Shown: positions 1-7,407 of the stretch, piece by piece
Position numbering within the stretch: the stretch's first letter is position 1
How the letters are laid out: the number at the start of each line of letters is the position of its first letter
DNA from: Nocardioides carbamazepini
GTDB lineage: Bacteria; Actinomycetota; Actinomycetes; Propionibacteriales; Nocardioidaceae
Direction of reading: 5' to 3'
Assembly: GCF_024614185.1 (NCBI RefSeq)
Contig: NZ_JAHTLF010000024.1
Span: 165,745-229,744 of the forward strand
Length of the DNA stretch: 64,000 nt
The notes under the pieces: generated by a model
Databases searched by the model: none
The model's input: the letters and a program-made list of their open reading frames with translations, nothing else
What the model was told of the DNA's origin: nothing
Made by a program: the position numbers and the translations under genes

Positions 1-106
1 TCTCGCGGTCGACCTCGCCCCGGCCGGCACGCCCCCACCACGCGACCCACGCCATGGAGGCGAGGGTGAGCACGGCGGCGGGCAGCAGCCAGAGCAGGAT
101 CTCCAC
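1..106 (-). CDS. N-terminus of a small membrane protein (runs off the window)
   Basis: Seen: reading leftward from a GTG at 106, the 35 visible codons begin MEILLWLLPAAVLTLASMAW, a hydrophobic segment followed by Trp/Arg residues (WWGRAGRGEVDRE). This looks like one N-terminal transmembrane helix and a charged cytoplasmic start. A TACCCT hexamer (minus strand, 113-118) lies 6 nt before the GTG, so the gene is probably leaderless. The rest lies outside the window and I cannot name the family. Confidence 0.55.
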   Translation of the reverse strand, partial: MEILLWLLPAAVLTLASMAWVAWWGRAGRGEVDRE

Positions 107-178
107 TCCCCGAGGGTAGGTCGGCGCCGGTCACGGACCGGTCAGGACACGCGCGTCGTACCAGTGCGTGCCGGACGC

Positions 179-607
179 TCAGGGTGATCCGACCCACTCG
201 TCGGAGCCGTCGGCGAACCGCTGGTGCTTCCAGATCGGCACCTCCGCCTTGAGGGTGTCGATCAGCGCCCGGCTGGCCTCGAAGGACGAGCCGCGGTGGC
301 CCGCCGTGGTCGCGACGACGACGGCGAGGTCACCGATCTCGAGGTCGCCGACCCGGTGCACCGCGGCGACCGCCGTGACGTCGTGCTCCTCCGCGATGCG
401 CTCGCACACCTCCCGCAGCCGGTCGAGGGCCGAGGGGTGGGCGGAGTAGGACAGTCCGGTGACGCCCTGCCCGTGGTCGTGGTCGCGGACCCGGCCGACG
501 AAGAGCACCAGTCCGCCCGACCCGGCGTCGTCGAGACGCTCCAGCACGTCGCTGACCGAGAGCGGCTGGTCGGAGATCGCGACGAGGCGCACGGCGGGGT
601 TGGTCAT
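179..607 (-). CDS. moaE: Molybdopterin synthase catalytic subunit MoaE
   Basis: 142 aa, a normal MoaE length. MoaE transfers sulfur from the MoaD thiocarboxylate to cyclic pyranopterin monophosphate, giving molybdopterin, in the cytoplasm. Seen: HRVG near residue 84, GHRGSSF near 103-109, and the C-terminal KAEVPIWKHQ segment (120-129), whose two lysines match the conserved substrate-binding and catalytic lysines of the family. I start at 607 (MTNPAV) rather than 616 because a TAGAGT -10 (minus strand, 615-620) sits 7 nt upstream, giving a leaderless message. No other moa gene is nearby. It is divergent from the DUF2342 gene. Confidence 0.9.
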   Translation of the reverse strand: MTNPAVRLVAISDQPLSVSDVLERLDDAGSGGLVLFVGRVRDHDHGQGVTGLSYSAHPSALDRLREVCERIAEEHDVTAVAAVHRVGDLEIGDLAVVVATTAGHRGSSFEASRALIDTLKAEVPIWKHQRFADGSDEWVGSP

Positions 608-692
608 GCGGCTCACTCTAGGAGGAAGGACCGGGGTCCGCTCAGGGCTGTCCCCGACACCGCCGGTTGGCGATCAGGCGTAGTTTTGGGTC

Positions 693-2060
693 ATGAGCAA
701 CGATCCGGGCACCCCGGGCGACGACCAGCCGAACCCGTTCAAGGGCACGCCGTTCGAGCAGATCTTCAGCGCGCTCGGTGGCGCGCTCGGCGGTGGCGGA
801 GCGGCAGGCGTCCCGGGCGGCATGGCCTTCTTCCAGCAGCTGCAGTCGCTCATGCAACCCCACGACGGCCCGCTCAACTGGACCGCCGCCACCGACATGG
901 CGCGCCAGGCCATCGCCCAGGAGCCCGACCCCTCTCCCACACAGCGCGACCAGGACCGGGTCGCCGACGCCGTGCGCCTGGCCGACCACTGGCTCGACAC
1001 GGCGACCGGCTTCCCCTCCGGCGTCGGTACGACGGCCGCGTGGAGCCGTGCCGAGTGGCTGGTCGAGACGCAGCCGGTGTGGCAGGTGCTCGTCGAGCCC
1101 GTCGCGGCACGCTCCGTGACCGGTCTGTCCAGTGGCCTGCCCGAGGAGATGAAGGCCGCGGCCGGTCCGCTCGTCGGCATCATCGGCCAGGCGGTCGGCG
1201 GGATGATGGCGATGCAGATCGGGCAGGGCCTCGGCGCGTTGGGCGGTGAGGTCCTCACCGCCTCCGACATCGGCCTCCCGCTCGGCGCCCCCGGCAAGGC
1301 GGCGCTGGTGATGAGCAACGTGCGCGCCTTCGCCGACGGTCTCGACGTCACCGAGGACGACCTCGTGCTCTATCTGGCGCTGCGCGAGGCCGCCCACCAG
1401 CGGCTGTTCGCCCACGTGCCGTGGCTGCGCGAGCACCTCATCGGCGCGGTGACCGACTACGCCCGCGGGCTGGAGGTCAACGCCCAGCAGATCCAGGACC
1501 GGGTCCAGGAGCAGCTGCGCGGCATCGATCCCGCCAACCTGGAGGCGATGCAGGGACTGATCGAGGGCGGCATGTTCGACCCGCCGCAGACCGAGGCGCA
1601 GACGGCCGCCCTGTCCCGGCTCGAGATCGCGCTCGCGCTGGTCGAGGGCTGGGTCGACGAGGTGGTCGGCCAGGCCACGGCCGAGCGGATGCCGGCGGCG
1701 ACCAAGCTGCGCGAGGCGGTCCGCCGCCGTCGTGCGGCCGGCGGTCCGGCCGAGCAGACCTTCGCCGCCCTGGTGGGGCTCGAGCTGCGCCCGCGCCGCC
1801 TGCGCGACGCCTCCACGCTGTGGGGCGGCCTGCGGACGCGGTCCGGCCAGGAGGCCCGCGACGGCGTGTGGATGCACCCCGACCTGCTGCCCACCGCGGC
1901 CGACCTCGACGACCCGCTGTCCTTCCGCGCCGAGGTCACCCAGCCCGAGGAGCTGAGTGCCGACGAGTTCGACGCCGAGCTGCGCAGGCTGCTCGACGGC
2001 CCCGACTCCCCCGGCTCCGACGCCTCCGGCCCCGACTCCCCCGGCCCCGACTCCGAGTGA
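693..2060 (+). CDS. DUF2342-family zinc-dependent metalloprotease-like protein
   Basis: 455 aa. The family (zincin fold, often listed as an F420-biosynthesis-associated hydrolase) is conserved across Actinobacteria; its substrate is not established. M. tuberculosis Rv3195 is the counterpart I recall. Seen: a Gly-rich N-terminus, then a segment around residues 232-250 (REAAHQRLFAHVPWL) that carries the family's HxxxH-like element, and a later ALVEGWVDEVV helix with a conserved Glu. The C-terminal 20 residues are a Pro/Asp/Ser repeat encoded by near-identical GC-rich DNA. The start follows TAGTTT (681-686) by 6 nt, so probably leaderless. Its stop overlaps the GTG of the downstream Nudix gene, which suggests translational coupling. 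Confidence 0.85.
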   Translation: MSNDPGTPGDDQPNPFKGTPFEQIFSALGGALGGGGAAGVPGGMAFFQQLQSLMQPHDGPLNWTAATDMARQAIAQEPDPSPTQRDQDRVADAVRLADHWLDTATGFPSGVGTTAAWSRAEWLVETQPVWQVLVEPVAARSVTGLSSGLPEEMKAAAGPLVGIIGQAVGGMMAMQIGQGLGALGGEVLTASDIGLPLGAPGKAALVMSNVRAFADGLDVTEDDLVLYLALREAAHQRLFAHVPWLREHLIGAVTDYARGLEVNAQQIQDRVQEQLRGIDPANLEAMQGLIEGGMFDPPQTEAQTAALSRLEIALALVEGWVDEVVGQATAERMPAATKLREAVRRRRAAGGPAEQTFAALVGLELRPRRLRDASTLWGGLRTRSGQEARDGVWMHPDLLPTAADLDDPLSFRAEVTQPEELSADEFDAELRRLLDGPDSPGSDASGPDSPGPDSE

Positions 2061-2602
2061 CCACCCTCCATGCGGACGCCCTGGGCGTCCTGACGGGCTG
2101 GCGCGCGCCCGACGAGGCCGAGGAGGCGCTGCGCCGACGCTACGTCGCCCATCTGGAGTCGGCCTCGGACGGCATGTGGCGCTCGTCGTACCCGGACCAC
2201 CTGACGGCCGGCACCCTCGTCCTCGACGCGACCGGCGACCGGGTGCTGCTCAACCTGCACCGCAAGGCGGGTCGCTGGTTCCACTTCGGCGGCCACGCGG
2301 AGGAGGGCGACCCGACCCTCGCGTCGGTCGCGCTGCGCGAGGCGCACGAGGAGAGTGGGCTGGCCGACCTGGACTTCCACCCGGAGCCGCTCCAGCTCGA
2401 CGTCCACGTCGTCCCGTTCTGCGACCCGCGCGGCGGGGTGAGCCACCTCGACGTCCGGTACGCCGCCCTCGCCCGGCCCGGGGCCCGGGAGGCCGTCAGC
2501 GACGAGTCCCTCGCCCTGCGCTGGTGGCCGCTGGACGGACTCCCGGAGCTCGAGCCGGCGATGCACGTGCTCATCGCCCGCGCCCGCGCGGTCCTGTGCT
2601 GA
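2057..2602 (+). CDS. NUDIX hydrolase
   Basis: 181 aa starting at a GTG that overlaps the upstream stop (GTGA). Nudix enzymes cleave nucleoside diphosphates linked to another moiety; the substrate cannot be read here. Seen: a Nudix box around residues 75-99 with GGHAEEGD followed by REAHEESGL, which matches the REUxEExGU core. The N-terminal Glu of the classical box is displaced, as in many actinobacterial members with a GGH.E.GD start. The N-terminal 50 residues (GWRAPDEAEEALRRRY) are helical and may bind the partner moiety. Convergent with the metallopeptidase gene; the stop codon sits in the left arm of an inverted repeat. Confidence 0.85.
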   Translation: MTTLHADALGVLTGWRAPDEAEEALRRRYVAHLESASDGMWRSSYPDHLTAGTLVLDATGDRVLLNLHRKAGRWFHFGGHAEEGDPTLASVALREAHEESGLADLDFHPEPLQLDVHVVPFCDPRGGVSHLDVRYAALARPGAREAVSDESLALRWWPLDGLPELEPAMHVLIARARAVLC

Positions 2603-2667
2603 CGGTTCAACTACCGGATTCGTCGCCAGGACGGCCCGGAGACGACACATTCGGTAGTTGAACCGTC
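2601..2667. repeat. 16-bp perfect inverted repeat between convergent genes
   Basis: GACGGTTCAACTACCG at 2601-2616 is perfectly inverted at 2652-2667, with a 35-nt spacer. It lies between the convergent Nudix and metallopeptidase genes and starts at the Nudix stop codon. There is no T-run. It could be a bidirectional terminator or a member of a dispersed palindromic repeat family. Confidence 0.6.
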
Positions 2668-2676
2668 CAGAACGGC

Positions 2677-3234
2677 CTAGTCGACGTCCTCGCCCGGGAC
2701 GACCTGCTCCGACGGCGGCCGGTCGATCCGGGCGGCGTCGGACCAGCCGGCGAGGTAGCCCTTCGCCTTCTCGGCGGCCGGGTAGTGCGCGACCCAGCCC
2801 CAGAACCGCTCGTCGTGGTGCGGCTCGATCAGGTGGGCCAGCTCGTGCACGATCACGTAGTCGATCACCCACTCCGGCATCCGCTGCAGCCGCTCGGAGA
2901 GCCGGATCGAGCGGTCCTTCGGCGTGCACGACCCCCACCGCGTCCGCTGGTTGCCGACCCAGCGGATCGACTCCGGCACCACGAGGCCGCCGAGGTACTC
3001 GTCGCTCAGCTCCTGGGCGCGCTGCATCAGGTCGTCGTCGCTCCACCGGCGGGGCATGACGGCCCGGCGCTCCTTGCGCTCGACCCGGGCGACCATCTTC
3101 GACACCCAGGCCCGCTCCTCGGTGACCGAGAGGTTGTCCGGCACCAGGACGACGATGGTCTCGCCCTCGCGATAGGCCGTGACCGTACGACGGCGGCGCT
3201 GCGACCGTCGTACCTCCACGCGCGGGGTGGGCAT
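2677..3234 (-). CDS. YgjP-like (DUF45/WLM) zinc metallopeptidase
   Basis: 185 aa. Seen: an N-terminal basic beta region (VEVRRSQRRRRTVTAYREGE), then RTRWGSC near residues 98-103 and HELAHLIEPHHDERFW at 130-145. HELAH is the HExxH zinc-binding and catalytic motif, and a following His (139 or 140) is a likely third ligand. The arrangement is that of the YgjP/DUF45 family, soluble M48-related peptidases of uncertain substrate. The start is 6 nt downstream of a minus-strand TAGGGT (3241-3246), so leaderless. It stands alone, convergent with the Nudix gene. Confidence 0.88.
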   Translation of the reverse strand: MPTPRVEVRRSQRRRRTVTAYREGETIVVLVPDNLSVTEERAWVSKMVARVERKERRAVMPRRWSDDDLMQRAQELSDEYLGGLVVPESIRWVGNQRTRWGSCTPKDRSIRLSERLQRMPEWVIDYVIVHELAHLIEPHHDERFWGWVAHYPAAEKAKGYLAGWSDAARIDRPPSEQVVPGEDVD

Positions 3235-3275
3235 GAGCCGACCCTACGGCGGGTCACGGGTCCGTGGTGGGACCC

Positions 3276-4319
3276 TCAGGGCCGGGCCCACTCCAGCAGG
3301 CGCTCGACGGGCCAGGTGTTGACGATCCGGTCCGCGTCGATGCCGGCCGCCTCCGCGCGCTCGCACCCGAGCAGCGGGTAGTCGAGCTGACCGGGAGCGT
3401 GGGCGTCGCTGTCGATCGAGAACAGGCAGCCGACGTCTCGCGCCAGCTCCAGCAGCCGGGTGGGAGGGTCGCGGCGCTCGGGGCGGGAGTTGATCTCGAC
3501 CGCGACGCCCTCCTCGGCGCAGGCCTCGAAGACCGTGCGGGCGTCGAACCGGGACTCCGCGCGGGTCCCGCGGTTGCCGGTGACCAGCCGCCCGGTGCAG
3601 TGGCCGAGCACGTTGGTGAACGGGTTGCGCACCGCCGCCACCATCCGCCGGGTCAGCGGCTCGGGGTCCATCGCGAGCTTCGAGTGCACGCTGGCGACCC
3701 GGACCTCGAGACGGCCCAGCATCTCCTCGGTCTGGTCGAGCGAGCCGTCGTCGAGGATGTCGACCTCGATCCCCTTGAGGAGCCGGAAGCCACCGTCGAG
3801 GTGCGCGTTGACGGCCTCGACGACCGCCAGCTGCCGGGTGAGCCGCTCGGCGGACAGGCCACGGGCGACCTTGAGCCGCGGCGAGTGGTCGGTGAGCACG
3901 AGGTAGTCGTGGCCCAGCTCCATCGCCGTCATCGCCATCTCCTCGATGGGCGAGCCGCCGTCGGACCAGTCGGAGTGGGAGTGCAGGTCGCCGCGCAGCT
4001 TCGCCCGCAGCGCGGTGCCGGCCCCGCCGGCGGTCAGCGGCGTGCCGTACTGCTCCTCGACCTCGGCCAGCTTCTCCGGCATCAGCCCCTGCACCGCCTG
4101 GGCGATCACCCGGGCGGTGCTGGCGCCGACGCCGGGCAGCTCGGTCAGCGTCCCGGCCGACGCGCGGGCGGCAAGCTCGTCCGGCGCCAGCGGCAGCACC
4201 GCCGACGCGGCGCCGCGATAGGCCTTGACCTTGTAGCTGTCCGCGCGGCCGCGCTCCAGGAGGAACGCGATCCGGCGCAGCGCCGCGACCGGCGTGCCGT
4301 CGTACCCCTGCTCGGTCAC
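3276..4319 (-). CDS. PHP-domain phosphoesterase with HhH region (PolX C-terminus-like)
   Basis: 347 aa from GTG 4319. Seen: an N-terminal helix-hairpin-helix region (LTELPGVGASTARVIAQAVQG) resembling the DNA-binding part of family X polymerases, then a PHP domain with its metal motifs: GDLHSHSDWSDG, LTDHSP, GIEVDIL, ASVHSK, GHCTGR, EINSRPER and DSDAHAPGQ. The layout is that of PolX proteins without the nucleotidyltransferase palm, so a metal-dependent phosphoesterase or DNA 3'-processing role is likely but inferred. The frame stays open to 4619, but that extension is low-complexity and Pro-rich, so I reject it. GTG 4352 is another possible start. A GGAGG lies 11 nt before 4319. Confidence 0.82.
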   Translation of the reverse strand: MTEQGYDGTPVAALRRIAFLLERGRADSYKVKAYRGAASAVLPLAPDELAARASAGTLTELPGVGASTARVIAQAVQGLMPEKLAEVEEQYGTPLTAGGAGTALRAKLRGDLHSHSDWSDGGSPIEEMAMTAMELGHDYLVLTDHSPRLKVARGLSAERLTRQLAVVEAVNAHLDGGFRLLKGIEVDILDDGSLDQTEEMLGRLEVRVASVHSKLAMDPEPLTRRMVAAVRNPFTNVLGHCTGRLVTGNRGTRAESRFDARTVFEACAEEGVAVEINSRPERRDPPTRLLELARDVGCLFSIDSDAHAPGQLDYPLLGCERAEAAGIDADRIVNTWPVERLLEWARP

Positions 4320-4673
4320 GTCCTCACCGTCCTCCAGAAAATCTCTGTCCACAGGCCGTGGATGACTCTGTGAGCACCATCCTTGCTGGTCACCCGACGG
4401 TACGACGCCCGCGGGGTGCGCCGCCGCGGGGATTCCTCCACAGGCAGATCGCGGTTCTCCCCCGCCCATCCACGGCTCCGGCCCGTCCTCCACAGGTTTT
4501 TCCACAGGCTTGTCCACAGCTGGGGCCGGGTCTGGATTGACCGCGCCCCCCGCGATGCCTAGCGTCATCCCCGACGAGGCCCCTGGGGCCGCAGCTCCTC
4601 GCTCGCAAGGGGAAGGCAAGCGAGGCGCCGCGGCACCGGGGGTCTCTTCGCGTCCCGGCGACCCAGCGGCGGC
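4320..4673. other. Gene-free interval with a cluster of DnaA-box-like 9-mers
   Basis: 354 nt with no convincing gene. It holds five (T)CCACA boxes in one orientation: CTGTCCACA 4345-4353, TCCTCCACA 4434-4442, another TCCTCCACA ending at 4494, TTTTCCACA 4498-4506 and TTGTCCACA 4510-4518. The last matches the actinobacterial DnaA-box consensus. A 7-bp hairpin (4597-4603 with 4619-4625) could terminate the upstream crotonase transcript. No dnaA/dnaN neighbours and no AT-rich segment are present, so this is not an origin. Confidence 0.5.
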
Positions 4674-5495
4674 TCAGCGGCCGGTGAAGACAGGGGGCCG
4701 CTTCTCCTGAGCCGCCCGGATCCCCTCGAGCAGGTCCGCGGTGGCGAGCGTGACCGGCTGGGCCAGTCCCTCCCACTCCAGCGCGGTCTCGATGCTCGCG
4801 TGCCCGTGCTGCAGCGCCCGCTTGGTGAGCCGGGTGGCGATCGGCGCCGCCGCCGCGATGTCCGCGGCCGTCTCCAGCACCCCCGCCCGGAAGTCCTCGG
4901 GCTCCCACACCCGGGAGACCAGGCCGAGCCCGAGCGCCTCGTCGGCGTCCACGATCCGACCGGTCAGGAAGAGATCGCGGGCCGCGGCCGGACCGACCAC
5001 GCCGGGCAGCAGGTGGGTGCCGGCCATGCCCGGGTGGATCCCCAGCTTCGTGAACGGCACGCCCATCCGGGCCCCGCGGGCGGCGTACCGCAGGTCGCAG
5101 GCCAGCGCCAGGCACAGGCCGGCCCCGATGGCCGCGCCGTTGATCGCGGCGATCGTCGGCACCTCCAGGCGACGGATGGAGAGCCAGGCCCGGTAGAAGG
5201 GCAGCATCCGGGCCCGCAGGTCGTCGACCGTGGCGTCCGGCTCGGAGGCCAGCCAGGACAGGTTGCCACCGGAGCAGAACCCCTTGCCCTCGCCGGTCAC
5301 CACCACGACCCGCACGGTGGGGTCGGCGGCGAGGTGGTCGACCGCCCGGACCCATGACGCGGTCATCTCGTCGCTCATCGCGTTGCGCAGCTCGGGCAGG
5401 TCCAGGACCAGCACCGCGACCCCCGCGGAGGGCCGTTCGAGGCGCAGGTGCGTCAGGGAGGGCGGCTCGACTGGGTTCACAGCGGTTTCAGACAT
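4674..5495 (-). CDS. Enoyl-CoA hydratase/isomerase (crotonase) family protein
   Basis: 273 aa, typical crotonase length. The fold is clear: LDLPELRNAMS, the oxyanion-hole strands GKGFCSGGNLS and AINGAAIGAGLCLALACD, and LTGRIVDADEALGLGLVSRV. The two Glu residues that hydratases use (Glu144 and Glu164 in the rat enzyme) align to Leu in GLCLALACD and to Phe/Thr in VPFTKLGIHPG, so ordinary hydratase chemistry is doubtful. A C-C isomerase, hydrolase or other crotonase reaction is possible. I start at 5495 (MSETAV) because a minus-strand TAGCGT (5503-5508) lies 7 nt upstream. It is monocistronic and not linked to other fatty-acid genes. Confidence 0.8.
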   Translation of the reverse strand: MSETAVNPVEPPSLTHLRLERPSAGVAVLVLDLPELRNAMSDEMTASWVRAVDHLAADPTVRVVVVTGEGKGFCSGGNLSWLASEPDATVDDLRARMLPFYRAWLSIRRLEVPTIAAINGAAIGAGLCLALACDLRYAARGARMGVPFTKLGIHPGMAGTHLLPGVVGPAAARDLFLTGRIVDADEALGLGLVSRVWEPEDFRAGVLETAADIAAAAPIATRLTKRALQHGHASIETALEWEGLAQPVTLATADLLEGIRAAQEKRPPVFTGR

Positions 5496-5632
5496 GCGGG
5501 GCACGCTACTGCGACTCCGCAGCCGTGTGCCGTAGGGTCGGGGAGGTTCGGAGGCTTCTCCGGACCCCGGCGGGCTTCCCCCCGTGTCCCCGTCGCGACG
5601 ACCGAACGAACAAGATGAGCAAGGAGGCCGTC

Positions 5633-5791
5633 ATGGCGGAGACCTGGAGCGGCGAGTTCTACTGCGTCAAGTGCAAGGAGAAGCGCGAGGCCGAGGGCGA
5701 GGTCAAGGTCAACGAGAAGGGCACCCGGATGGCCAAGGCCGTCTGCCCGGTCTGCGGCACGAACCTCAACCGCATCCTCGGCAAGGCCTGA
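5633..5791 (+). CDS. DUF5679-type zinc-ribbon small protein
   Basis: 52 aa. Seen: two CxxC pairs, CVKC (11-14) and CPVC (38-41), separated by a charged stretch, and a C-terminal NRILGKA. This is the widely conserved actinobacterial DUF5679 pattern; its function is unknown and a structural zinc is likely. An AAGGAGG at 5621-5627 places ribosome entry for the ATG at 5633, so I prefer it to the ATG at 5615. A strong intrinsic terminator follows within 36 nt, so this is a single-gene unit. Confidence 0.85.
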   Translation: MAETWSGEFYCVKCKEKREAEGEVKVNEKGTRMAKAVCPVCGTNLNRILGKA

Positions 5792-5826
5792 GCACCCCCA
5801 CGCTCAGCCGGCATTGAGCCGACTGT

Positions 5827-5871
5827 CACGGGCGGCTCCGCTTCGGCGGAGCCGCCCGTGGCGCGTTTTTC
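5827..5871 (+). terminator. Strong intrinsic terminator
   Basis: A perfect 15-bp GC-rich stem (5827-5841 with 5846-5860) around a TTCG tetraloop, followed by GCGCGTTTTT. It ends the DUF5679 transcript. This is the clearest classical terminator in the window. Confidence 0.92.
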
Positions 5872-5929
5872 GACGGCGGCCTGTGGAGGAGCGCCGCACC
5901 GCAGGACGCTCACGTGCGACGCTGCCGCC

Positions 5930-6817
5930 ATGGCGTCCCGGGCCCCGCACCACCTGCTGCGGCCCGGCACGCCCGTCCTGGCCCGGTCACCCGGCGTGCT
6001 CCAGGTGGGCTTGTCCGGTCCGCGTCTCCGGCTGCCCGACGTCCCCGAGATCCGCCACCTGCTCACCGGTCTCGGCGGCCCCGGCGGCCCCGGCGGCCCC
6101 GGTGGTCCGACCGCTCCGAGCGACCCGGCCGACCTGTCCCCCGTCGCCGCCGACGCCCTGGACCGCCTGCTGGGCGCAGGGCTCGTCGTGGCCGCTCCGC
6201 CGGACCCGAGCGACCCCGCGCTGGCCACGCTGATCGCGCAGACCGGTTCCGACGGCGTACGACGCCGGGCCGCTCGGGCCGCGGTGGGCGTGGCCGTCGA
6301 CAGCCCGGACCGGCTGCGCGCCCTCCTCGACCCGCTGCTCTCCGCCGCGGGGCTGCGCCCCGCCCCGGCGACCGAGGACGCCGGGGTCCGCCTCGTCGTC
6401 GCCGACGGGCAGGTCGCCCGCGACCGCCTCGACCCGCTGGTCCGCGCCTCGCTGCCCCACCTGCTCGTCACCGGCGACGCCACCGCGGTCCGGGTCGGCC
6501 CGTTCGTGCAGCCGGGCCGGACCGCCTGCCTGCGCTGCGTCGACGCCCACGAGTCGCTGCCGGACCCACGGCTGCCGCTGCTCGTGGCTCAGGCGGCCGC
6601 CCAGTGCGCCGAGCGTCCGCCGCCGCGCGATCCCGTGCTCGACCACCTGGCGCTCGCCTGGGCGGTGCGCGATCTCGCCCGCCACCTGGAGGGCGACGAG
6701 CCCAGCACCTGGTCGACGACGGTCGACCTCACTCCGGCGGGCGCGCCCGTGCTCACCCGGTGGGGGCGCCATCCCTACTGCGGCTGCGCCTGGGACGGCT
6801 TCCTGGACCTGCCCTGA
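5930..6817 (+). CDS. ThiF/cyclodehydratase-like protein (orphan TOMM-type)
   Basis: 295 aa from ATG 5930. Seen: an N-terminal LRPGTPVLARSPGVLQVGL module, a Gly-Pro repeat (GGPGGPGGPGGP near residues 50-61), a Rossmann-like middle, then VGPFVQPGRTACLRCVDAH and a C-terminal CGCAWD. The CxxC and CxC pairs could bind zinc. This layout matches the Ocin-ThiF-like proteins that present precursor peptides to azole-forming YcaO enzymes; the orphan actinobacterial version corresponds, as I recall, to Rv3196. No YcaO, dehydrogenase or leader peptide is visible here, so an azole role is not supported. The start is 6 nt after GACGCT, a weak -10. Confidence 0.72.
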   Translation: MASRAPHHLLRPGTPVLARSPGVLQVGLSGPRLRLPDVPEIRHLLTGLGGPGGPGGPGGPTAPSDPADLSPVAADALDRLLGAGLVVAAPPDPSDPALATLIAQTGSDGVRRRAARAAVGVAVDSPDRLRALLDPLLSAAGLRPAPATEDAGVRLVVADGQVARDRLDPLVRASLPHLLVTGDATAVRVGPFVQPGRTACLRCVDAHESLPDPRLPLLVAQAAAQCAERPPPRDPVLDHLALAWAVRDLARHLEGDEPSTWSTTVDLTPAGAPVLTRWGRHPYCGCAWDGFLDLP

Positions 6818-6848
6818 GCCTGGTCCCACCGGCGCGCGCGGCCGGCGA

Positions 6849-7013
6849 TCACCACCAGTCGCTGTCGAGCTTGGCCTCCATGGAGCGCAGGTGTGCGCGC
6901 GAGCACTCGTCGCAGTAGTACCGGACCCGGTCACGCTCGACCGACGTGCTCCAGGTCAGCGGGAGCTCGTCGCCCTCGGCCGGGCGGCCGCAGAAGTCGC
7001 AGGTGAGCGCCAC
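6849..7013 (-). CDS. Small CxxC-CxxC zinc-finger-like protein
   Basis: 54 aa, GTG start at 7013, stop TGA at 6849. The translation begins MALTCDFCGRPAEGDELPLT and ends MEAKLDSDWW. CDFC near residue 5 and CDEC near residue 36 form a likely single zinc site. It lies between the ThiF-like gene (convergent) and the whiB7 transcript, on the whiB7 strand, but a terminator at 7071-7109 separates it from that operon. Function unknown; the size and Cys spacing suggest a structural zinc ribbon. Confidence 0.65.
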   Translation of the reverse strand: MALTCDFCGRPAEGDELPLTWSTSVERDRVRYYCDECSRAHLRSMEAKLDSDWW

Positions 7014-7070
7014 CGTCCCAGCGTAGGCACCGGGGCGGTCGCCTCCGCGTCGACCTGCCGCGGAAATGCC

Positions 7071-7109
7071 GGAAGGGCCGGCCCGACGATCGGTCGGTCC
7101 GGCCCTTCC
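7071..7109 (-). terminator. Terminator of the whiB7 transcript
   Basis: A 17-bp stem with one mismatch (7071-7087 with 7093-7109), loop GATCG. It lies downstream of the small Arg/Ala-rich gene on the minus strand and upstream of the small zinc-finger gene, so it most likely ends the whiB7-small gene message. No long T-run on the minus side. Confidence 0.75.
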
Positions 7110-7181
7110 TTCTCACCCGCGATCAGGTGCTCTTCGAGGAGGCCTCGAAGAAATCCGGTCTCGCTGGTCCGCGATGCGGAC

Positions 7182-7349
7182 TCAGAGTGCGCGAGCGAGG
7201 GCGAGACGAGCCTGCTGCGCTGCGCGCTCGGCCTTGCGGCTCAAGCGACGGGCGCGGGCCATCCTGCTGGCCGCGCGCAGCTGCTGCGCCTCTCCCAGGC
7301 GCGTGGCCATCTGCGCACGCGCCATCTCTTCGTTGATCAAGTAGGACAT
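7182..7349 (-). CDS. Small Arg/Ala-rich helical protein downstream of whiB7
   Basis: 55 aa, ATG 7349, TGA 7182. The protein begins MSYLINEEMARAQMATRLGE and continues as an amphipathic, strongly basic helix (RAASRMARARRLSRKAERAAQQARLAL). It starts 58 nt after the whiB7 stop on the same strand and precedes a terminator, so it is probably the second gene of the whiB7 operon. Basic helical character would allow nucleic-acid or ribosome contact, but that is speculation. I do not recognise a family. Confidence 0.65.
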   Translation of the reverse strand: MSYLINEEMARAQMATRLGEAQQLRAASRMARARRLSRKAERAAQQARLALARAL

Positions 7350-7407
7350 CTCAAGCTCCCATGGTTGCTTCGGATTGTTCGGATCGTTCGTTCGGGGTGC
7401 GGGTGGA

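Noticed and set aside
4345..4518. Replication origin (oriC)
   Set aside because: No dnaA, dnaN or gyrB nearby and no AT-rich unwinding segment; only five boxes.
4320..4619. N-terminal extension of the PHP-domain protein to 447 aa
   Set aside because: Low-complexity, overlaps the DnaA-box-like cluster and has no ribosome site; GTG 4319 or 4352 fits the family better.
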